Positions 57,540-64,000 of a stretch of DNA of 64,000 nt are shown here, piece after piece. Each line of letters starts with the position of its first letter. Within the stretch, counting starts at the first letter, position 1. Source of the DNA: Branchiostoma belcheri. Lineage: Eukaryota; Chordata; Leptocardii; Amphioxiformes; Branchiostomatidae. The DNA lies in contig NW_017803669.1 in the NCBI RefSeq assembly GCF_001625305.1, positions 247,299-311,298 on the forward strand, written 5' to 3'. Position numbers and translations under genes: made by a program. The notes under the pieces are model-generated. The model was not told the DNA's origin. It made no database searches and saw only the letters and a list, made by a program, of their open reading frames with translations.

Positions 57540-57800
57540 TCTTGTAGGAACACCAGGATTGGAGGTGAGGAGTGGCAAGGATACATTAGGGAGTAGCCGT
57601 GAATTCTTCAGTCCAAACTTCTGCTGCTTCTGTGATTTCTATCAGCGCCTCATTTATCTAGAGTGTGTGCTCGGTGCGGCATCAAGCAATGGTCATGTCT
57701 CCACTGGCCGAGGGAAACTAGCTCATCCAATTTCATGGCAGGGTGGCCAGTGTGGCTGGGAGCGCTGAAATGAGATTTCAGTCCATCCCATCTTTTTCAT
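57540..57800. other. Repeat-free block, possible conserved element
   Basis: Higher complexity sequence (CTGCTTCTGTGATTTCTATC, ATCAAGCAATGGTCATGTC). A 69-codon frame exists but no domain is recognised and it does not resemble LG3. Confidence 0.2.
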
Positions 57801-57902
57801 GTATGGGCATATCAAGTCACTTCTTTGGTTCTTATTACTATAATAGAAATGCCACAGGGAGGAAACAGAAGGTAGCCAACTCCAGATTTTAAAGCAGCAT
57901 AA

Positions 57903-58060
57903 TTACCCCTGGGGAAGGAGACATCCTTCCGTGGAAGGGTATTGTAAGAGGTTGGGATTTTCATGTTCGAAGCTGTTTCTCGTGTTGGGATGGACAGATT
58001 TTGGGGGGACTCGGTATATGTCTTGCTATCGGATCAACCGATTTCTGTACGAACGTGCTT
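57903..58060 (+). repeat. Dispersed repeat, GGAGACATCCTTCC family, copy 2
   Basis: ATTACCCCTGGGGAAGGAGA, CATCCTTCCGTGGAAGGGTA, then GTTCGAAGCTGTTTCTCG and a GACTCGGTATATGTC block parallel to 22930-22965. Confidence 0.6.
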
Positions 58061-59499
58061 CAGACCCAGATTTGTCAAAGAATGATACAATTTGTCTGGG
58101 GGGCAGGTGGTGTCCACAGACAGACAGACACGCCAAAAAAATACAGCTATTTTTCATGGTAATGTAAACAAACAACATTAAACAAAATACAATAAAATAC
58201 CTGGAGGTATAAAATCTCAGATTTTCTTGAATGTTAGAATTACATGTAACGTTAACTCTCTAAGAGATAAAAAAGACAAGGAATTGACCAAATTAGGCCC
58301 CAGCATACTAGATACTTAGTATTTTTTTACTCTAAACCTTTGATATCATGATTCAATATCTAATGAAGGCTTGGCTCTGCCTGTAGCCATAGAAAGTATT
58401 GTATTCTAGATCTTTCTAAAGCTGATTCATAAATGAATTCTAGGAAATGTCTCAATGGTAATCTGTGAACCAGTCAATAGAATTGACTCATCCCGAAAGC
58501 AGGACTCCTGCCAGCATATTGATGGCAGGGCAGGGCAGCCCATTTTTGTCAATTACGAGAATGGGAAATGTTTGTGCGTGACAGGTACATGTATAAAAGG
58601 AAACTCTGCCATAAGTCATTCACATAAGGAGACATAGGCACTGCTTTTCTTGGAAAGCCAACCTCCCACAGTTGAAGTAACATGCAGGGGAGGCCAAAAA
58701 ACTAAATTTTGAGAGCTGGCTATGTATTATGCTGAATTCAGGAAGTCTCTTGACTATATAAATTCTGGGTAGCTACAACACATTGCGTATATTAAAACAG
58801 CGAATTATGCTGTATGCATAATGTGCCAATTACGCTCTACATAGAATAAGAGCGGTCCGTCTTTATGCTCTATGTAGAATTAAAACAGCTGATTGCACTC
58901 TACGGAAAAGGGCATGCGGACCCCCATAGTAGACTCTATGCAATTCTGGACTAAGCTTTTGAATACAACTGCGTTAGCAAGAACCTAACAGGAAGATGGA
59001 TGAACATGATTTTGTGGAATCTGAAAGCCTACTGTCAGTAGTGTATGTAATCCAGTGGTTAAATAGCCCTGCTTTTGGACCAAAAGGCAGACCACTAGTA
59101 AAGGTTGCAGTCCTTACAATGGGACATTTAAAAAATTGGCTAATTATTATTATAATTATGATACTTGTCAAAATGAGCTAGGCAAATTTCACTGTTACCA
59201 TAAATCTGCATATACTACAATGTCTTCTCTGTCACAACCAATGCAAGTGTAGCAGGCAAGTTGTTTCCTCAGAAAATACATGTAGGTCCTTTTCTTGCAG
59301 CTCTGGATTCCAATATTACACTCATATATGTATGTTCTGATAACCCTATTGTCTGACAACTTAACTCATGTTTCAACAACCCTAACCCTACTTTGGTGTG
59401 TAGGAACATATAGGGCTGTCCCCCTATAGACAACCTATAGCTTTCTGCTTACTGGGGTCTTCTAAGGATGGTGTTGATCCAAATGGGTAGCTACAACAC
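58061..59499. other. Anonymous intronic sequence
   Basis: A loose repeat of CTCTAYRTAGAATWA appears at 58835, 58870 and 58900. No exon recognised. Confidence 0.35.
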
Positions 59500-59785
59500 A
59501 TTTCCTTGTTTACTACTTTTCATTACTACTTTTCATTATTGTAGATAGTATTGTATCGTATTGTATTTTATTGTTTTGTTTCATTTACCCGTTACCTAGT
59601 AAGTTATTTATTCTTTATCCGATTTATTTGAATTGTTAATTAAGTTATGAAGGGAGGCCTCCTCATAAGCATTTTATGCTTCCGGCCTCCCTGCACTGTT
59701 ACATTTCATTTATATTTTATTGTATCTGTGTTGTTATATTTTGTTTTAAAGTGCGAATAAAAACTGAAAACTGAAACTGAAATGC
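59500..59785 (+). mobile_element. LINE-like 3' tail
   Basis: An AT-rich stretch, a hairpin GGAGGCCTCCTC...GGCCTCCCTGC, then an ending of imperfect AAAACTGA repeats. The arrangement recalls CR1/L2-type LINE 3' ends with simple-repeat tails. No reverse transcriptase is present. Confidence 0.4.
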
Positions 59786-60035
59786 ATGTTTACAGCCCCA
59801 GTGTGGCTGGCCTTATTATATGCACACTGGCTGGCTGCCCAACTGCAAAATGGAAGTTGTTAGAGAGGCCAGGATACCATCTGTCAACGCATGAGCCTCC
59901 ATCACATCTACCCAAGAAATGTTGAAAGACCCTGCCAGAACTGTCTTTTTAAACCAAAAAATGACTGCAGAATGCACAATAGGATAAAGAAATTAAAACA
60001 TAGTCAAAATAGTATTCTTTTTGGATTGCAACTAA

Positions 60036-60413
60036 GGCCACACCAATTTAATTTGTTGGTTCTCGGATTTTTTCAGAAAAAATATGAAGCGACGGGGCGA
60101 AAAAAATAAAAAATAAAAACAGGTTTAGACATCCTATTATAGGCTTAAATGCTACGAAATGAGCCATGAAGTAAACACAAAAGGCTGGGTCAAAATTTAA
60201 ACATTGAATTTTGAACTTTTAACCAAACCACTGCAATGATAGATGGGGAAAATGTAACAAGTAGGAAGAAAAGGACTTTCCTCAACTGTTGGGAGCAAAA
60301 CATGAGCATTTTTAAGTTGATTCAGGACCAAAATCAAATTTTTTTTTTTTTTTGCAAATCAGAAAAAAATGAAGAGGCGAATCCGAGAACCAACAAATTA
60401 AATTGGTGTGGCC
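60036..60413 (-). mobile_element. GGCCACACC-family MITE, copy 7
   Basis: A 378-bp element flanked by TAA (60033-60035 and 60414-60416). It is highly similar to copy 1, including the internal GAAGCGACGGGGCGAAAAAA stretch. Confidence 0.85.
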
Positions 60414-60416
60414 TAA

Positions 60417-61185
60417 AAAATACATGTAGGTCTGTCTGAAAGTGTTGTTGTCTAATGTAAGGCCACAGCAAGTACAAATGTAATTTTTATGGATGACATC
60501 AGGCACGCATTAATTTTTGCCAGATTTTGGTAAAAAAAACAATAAATTGTTTTGCCCTCTGGCAGTGGTCAATATTCCAAAAATGGGAATGTGGAAACAA
60601 AGTTAACACAGAGACAGACACATACAGAAAGACTAAAAAACAACACTGTTAGTACTATTCTTACATGTACATTGCACATAAGATCACCCCCAACATCTGC
60701 TTTAAGTACTTGTAGTAGGTTGGCCAGTTTTGACTGTATTTAGTCACCACAACTGCCATTGGCATGTTCTAAAGACTTTTATCTGTTTAAGATTCTTTGG
60801 GGTACTTAGTTCATGGTCCCATCATGTTGATGAATGAGTGTGAGACTGTGATTAAGTGATTCCAGCAGGTTTTCCTACAACACAGCGGAGACCTCTTTGA
60901 ACTCCACAGTAAACATCCCATTTCTATTATGTACAGGCAGTCTGTCACTGTCATATCTGCCTGTCAAACTCCACTATCAGAATGTTCTTCACAAAGATAA
61001 GAATTCCACCTAAGGAATGTTTCAGCTCCAATACACCAAAGTTTAACTAACTGTCTTGTTTCCAGTATATTTAATTTCATACCAAGTTGGAGGAAGATGT
61101 GAACAGAATTCCATAGGACTAATGTGCTTTCTGTTTCCAATTTGCTGTTTCATAAAAGGAAGGTAACATTATATAATGTGCATAC
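60417..61185. other. Anonymous intronic sequence
   Basis: No LG-like exon. The frame opening after TTCCAGCAG at 60870 lacks LG motifs. Confidence 0.35.
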
Positions 61186-61388
61186 ATGTGTGCATGTGTG
61201 ATTGTTACATTGTAGTTTGTGTATATGCGTGTAAGTGTGAGAGTGGTGTGTGTGCGTGCATATCCATGTGTGTGTGTACATATACAATCATGTATTTGTG
61301 CATGTTTGTACATGTGTGCAATTGTGTTTGTGTGCACGTTTGTGTGCATGTGTGTATACAAAATGTGTGTGTGTATGTACATATACAT

Positions 61389-61436
<48 letters not shown>
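61186..61436. repeat. GT-rich microsatellite ending in about (TG)22
   Basis: GTGT-rich text from 61186, perfect from about 61393 to 61435. Confidence 0.92.
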
Positions 61437-61437
<1 letters not shown>

Positions 61438-62089
61438 ATTGCCAGCCTTGCCATGTATCTTCCAGGAAATTTTGTGTCTGCAATACTGGATGGTTCACAA
61501 AGCAGTATGGGCAAAGGGTGAATTCTACTATCTCTTATTGCCTTTTTCAAGATCACCAAGAAACCCTTGTCTGCCCCCAGCTAGCACCAGCATGCTTGCA
61601 GAAGAAAGCTGCTGCCTTCCCTGTGAGAAAGTTTCCCATTCCAGCCAAATGCCTTCCAGGCAGTGATGATGTTTGTAGCCATTACTTTACTGCACTTGTT
61701 TGATCTATGTAACTGCCGCTGAGCTGCCTTAGAGTTGTCAGAATGCCAACTCTGCAGCACCGCTGGGTTTACGGCCTGTCACATCTAAGTCTTCATTACT
61801 ACTCCCGGACAGTTCCATTCCAAGCAGGCTGGCAGAAGTGTCAGTATGGAAATAATATGGAGGGGCACCCAGCTAGCCCTAGGCATCTGTCAGTAGTGGA
61901 GCTATGGAAATGTGTGAATTGTTCACATATAAAACAGATGGATGCATTTATAAGTATGTTAAACTTTGTGTTATATCTTGGATGCACTCTCAATAACTGA
62001 TTAAAATTCTACTGCAGCTATAACTTTATACTGTGCTATAACATACGTCCATTAAGTTTTATTTTTCAATCGCAAAAAAGGCCAATTTC
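61437..62089. other. Anonymous intronic sequence
   Basis: Open stretches exist but no recognisable domain. Confidence 0.35.
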
Positions 62090-62400
62090 ACATAAGTTTA
62101 AAGTGCCACACGCCAAAAGCATAAATAACATTCTGTGGGTTAGTATCCAAGGATCTCCCATACCAAATTCAGGTCATTTGGTTGTGATACTAGTATTAGG
62201 GCACAGGAGCCAAAAACCGGAAATAGCCAAAAGCCTTATTTTACACAATTTTAAAGTGATGTATGTCAAAAGCATGAATGACGTTCTGTAAAAAAATATG
62301 TCCAAGGTATCCCCATACCAAATTGCAGGTCATTTGGTTTTAGTACCAGGGCTCCAGATCCCAAAATTGCATCAAAAATACAAAAAAAAACAACAACAAG
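62090..62400. repeat. Two units of the TTTCAGGTCATTTGG tandem family
   Basis: Units begin TTTAAAGTGCCACACGCC at 62098 and TTTTAAAGTGATGTATGTC near 62249, a 151-bp spacing, and each carries CCATACCAAATT-CAGGTCATTTGG-type sequence. Confidence 0.65.
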
Positions 62401-62613
62401 GAGAAGTCGTAGACATCATCCCTCCATGAAATAGCTTGTTAATATTTTGTAATCTTTTGGTGTATTTCAATAGAGATATTATGAGTCAAACTTTGTTTTT
62501 ATCAGCAGAATGATTTGTGGTGGCACTTTGTATTTATCAAGCTGTCATGTGCAGGCGTTTAGTGTCTTGTTACCATGGTTTGTTTACTTTGATGGCCAGC
62601 AGGTCATTTGCCT

Positions 62614-62704
62614 TAGCCTGGGTACCATCCCCAGTAGTATATTCGCAAACTCTATAACTGTTATAGAGTTTGCGAATATACTACTGGGGATGGTACCCAG
62701 GCTA
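62614..62704. mobile_element. 91-bp perfect-palindrome MITE with 9-bp target duplication
   Basis: TAGCCTGGGTACCATCC at the left is inverted at the right, and the arms CAAACTCTATAAC/GTTATAGAGTTTG pair to the centre. CATTTGCCT flanks it exactly at 62605-62613 and 62705-62713. Confidence 0.88.
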
Positions 62705-62713
62705 CATTTGCCT

Positions 62714-63589
62714 GTACATGTAGGTCAATGACCAGACAGGCAAATGACCTGCAGACCAGACAAACAAGATTTATTTTCCTGCAGACTCTGTCTAGGGGTA
62801 AAAATAGACAGGGCTGCCTGGGTCTGACCTGCCAGCTGGAGGTATAAACAAAAACACTCTGTCCCAACTTTTGGGTCAAACAGACCATCCTATTATGAAG
62901 TAGGGGTAGAAAAAGTGAAAATCCTTTTAAATTAAGCAATAAAAATATGCGACAACCTGCTAATGCACTCCAAAACACAAAGAGACTCAACAACTACCCA
63001 CATACCAAAAATCATACCAAACCATCCCCCAGATTTTCCAAACATTCAACACAAAAAGTCCAACATTAAACATTTTGTAAATATCAAACGCAAACAGCTA
63101 GGGGACCCAAATTTAAACCACTAAACCATGGTAATAACAACTACATGCTACCTTAATATCGCACAAACAGTCCATAACGCGAAAACAATAAAATAAAAAA
63201 ATTACACTGCAGTACCAAGGTCAATCACCAGGGGCTCAAAGTCAACCTACACAATCTCCAAGGCCCCATCCATCAATCTGCCAAATATCGTACAGTCCTT
63301 CTCACCGATCTTCAGATATCAGACCAAACATGAAACGGAGTAAAAACAGTACCCCCATTTTCATGGAGGGGTAACAAATACCGGTAAAACAATTTGGTAA
63401 CGGGAGCATGGTATTTTCCCATATATGCAAATATAATTCATTAATATATGCAAGATTTATGCATACATGCAAGCACGTGCATTCATTACTACAACTTGTA
63501 TACCCTATGTATCATAAGCAATTCATTCTACATATAACGTTACTCCTTTGCACTCATTCTTTCTACCTCAACCTAAGGCACTCCCACAT
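62714..63589. other. Anonymous sequence before the minisatellite
   Basis: AAAAT/CCA-rich; a CATGGAGGGGTAACAAATACC end near 63362 recalls the octamer-rich family terminus in inverse orientation, preceded by GGTCAATCACCAGGGGC. No gene seen. Confidence 0.35.
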
Positions 63590-63992
63590 ACCCCTGCTCA
63601 CTCTTACGCACCCTGAGCACTCTCACGCACCCTGTGCACTCCCACGCACCCTGTGCACCCCCATGCACCCTGCGCACTCTCATTCAACCTCCCCAAACCT
63701 CATGCACCCTGTGCACCCCATGCAACCTATGCACTCTCGTTCAACCTTTCCAAACCTGATGCACCCCCACGCAACCTGTGCACTCTCATTCAACCTTCTT
63801 AAACCTGATGCACCCCACGCACCCTGTGCACTCTTCTTCAACCTTGTTAAACCTGATGCACCCTCCACGCACCCTGTGCACTCCCATTCAACCTTCTTAA
63901 ACCTGATGCACCCTCACGCACCCTGTGCACTCCCATTCAACCTTCTTAAACCTGATGCACCCCCACGCACCCTGTGCACTCCATCACTGTAA
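63590..63992. repeat. Minisatellite, about 49-bp period
   Basis: The unit combines CGCACCCTGTGCACTCCCAT, TCAACCTTCTTAAACCTG and ATGCACCC. Five or six fuller units follow shorter CACGCACCCTGTGCACTC units. The array ends near 63992, close to the window edge. Confidence 0.85.
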
Positions 63993-64000
63993 ACCTGACT

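Noticed and set aside
57559..57768. Possible LG3 exon downstream of exon 7
   Set aside because: The reading does not contain G-x-L/F strands or the GC motif of LG domains, and has no matching phase-0 acceptor.
61176..61703. 175-codon open frame and its overlapping frames on both strands
   Set aside because: They run through the GT/CA microsatellite, which lacks stop codons in several frames; the non-repetitive part shows no domain.
63408..63992. 194-codon open frame
   Set aside because: Most of it is translated minisatellite; the unit length is not a multiple of three and no domain is visible.

Overview
The window looks like a stretch of cephalochordate (amphioxus, Branchiostoma-type) nuclear genome. 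This is inference from four things seen here: small phase-consistent exons separated by introns from 0.3 to 8.7 kb, AT-rich DNA dense in short mobile elements, very frequent TACATGTA-type motifs, and a 20-base N gap at 44424-44443 typical of a scaffold assembly. There are no bacterial operons, no rRNA and no intact tRNA. Almost all open frames over 60 codons are chance frames or run through repeats.

One protein-coding gene is well supported. Seven plus-strand exons between 37352 and 53715 join in consistent phase with canonical AG/GT borders. They encode about 430 residues: the end of a coiled coil, then two laminin G domains (LG1, LG2). The order coiled coil-LG1-LG2 is that of the C-terminal half of a laminin alpha chain, a basement-membrane heterotrimer subunit. 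Both ends are missing: no earlier exon was recognised in the 37 kb upstream, and the LG3-LG5 exons expected after 53715 were not found in the last 10.3 kb.

The rest is mostly non-autonomous DNA transposons, many recognised from terminal inverted repeats (TIRs) and target-site duplications (TSDs) read directly. They include a GGCCACACC family flanked by TTA or TAA (PIF/Harbinger-like) at 704, 4456, 5362, 20649, 32804, 54068 and 60036. They also include elements with 9-bp TSDs and long TIRs (30893, 46997, 47867, 62614), TA-flanked hairpins (13323, 15742), and a hAT-like element with an 8-bp TSD (39995) nested in a palindromic satellite-like element (39978-41071). A 308-bp element (37986) sits 8 bp inside an intron, and a 4.1-kb TA-flanked element (42294-46439) is CpG-rich. 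That last element carries two phase-compatible exon-like segments, the second running into the assembly gap. tRNA-derived SINE fragments, LINE-like 3' tails, microsatellites and a roughly 49-bp minisatellite at the right end fill in further.

Layout: 1-3700 is repeats plus a CpG-rich promoter-like stretch. 3700-25500 is repeat-rich with no recognised gene. 25500-37250 has GT repeats, a repeat-poor block at 26.1-27.9 kb and several foldback elements. 37352-53715 is the laminin-alpha-like exon cluster, with introns packed with nested elements. 53716-64000 is again repeats and anonymous sequence. No novel multi-gene system is visible. The most unusual features are the architecture of the 9-bp-TSD elements, the nested palindrome at 40 kb, and the possible gene inside the 4.1-kb element.
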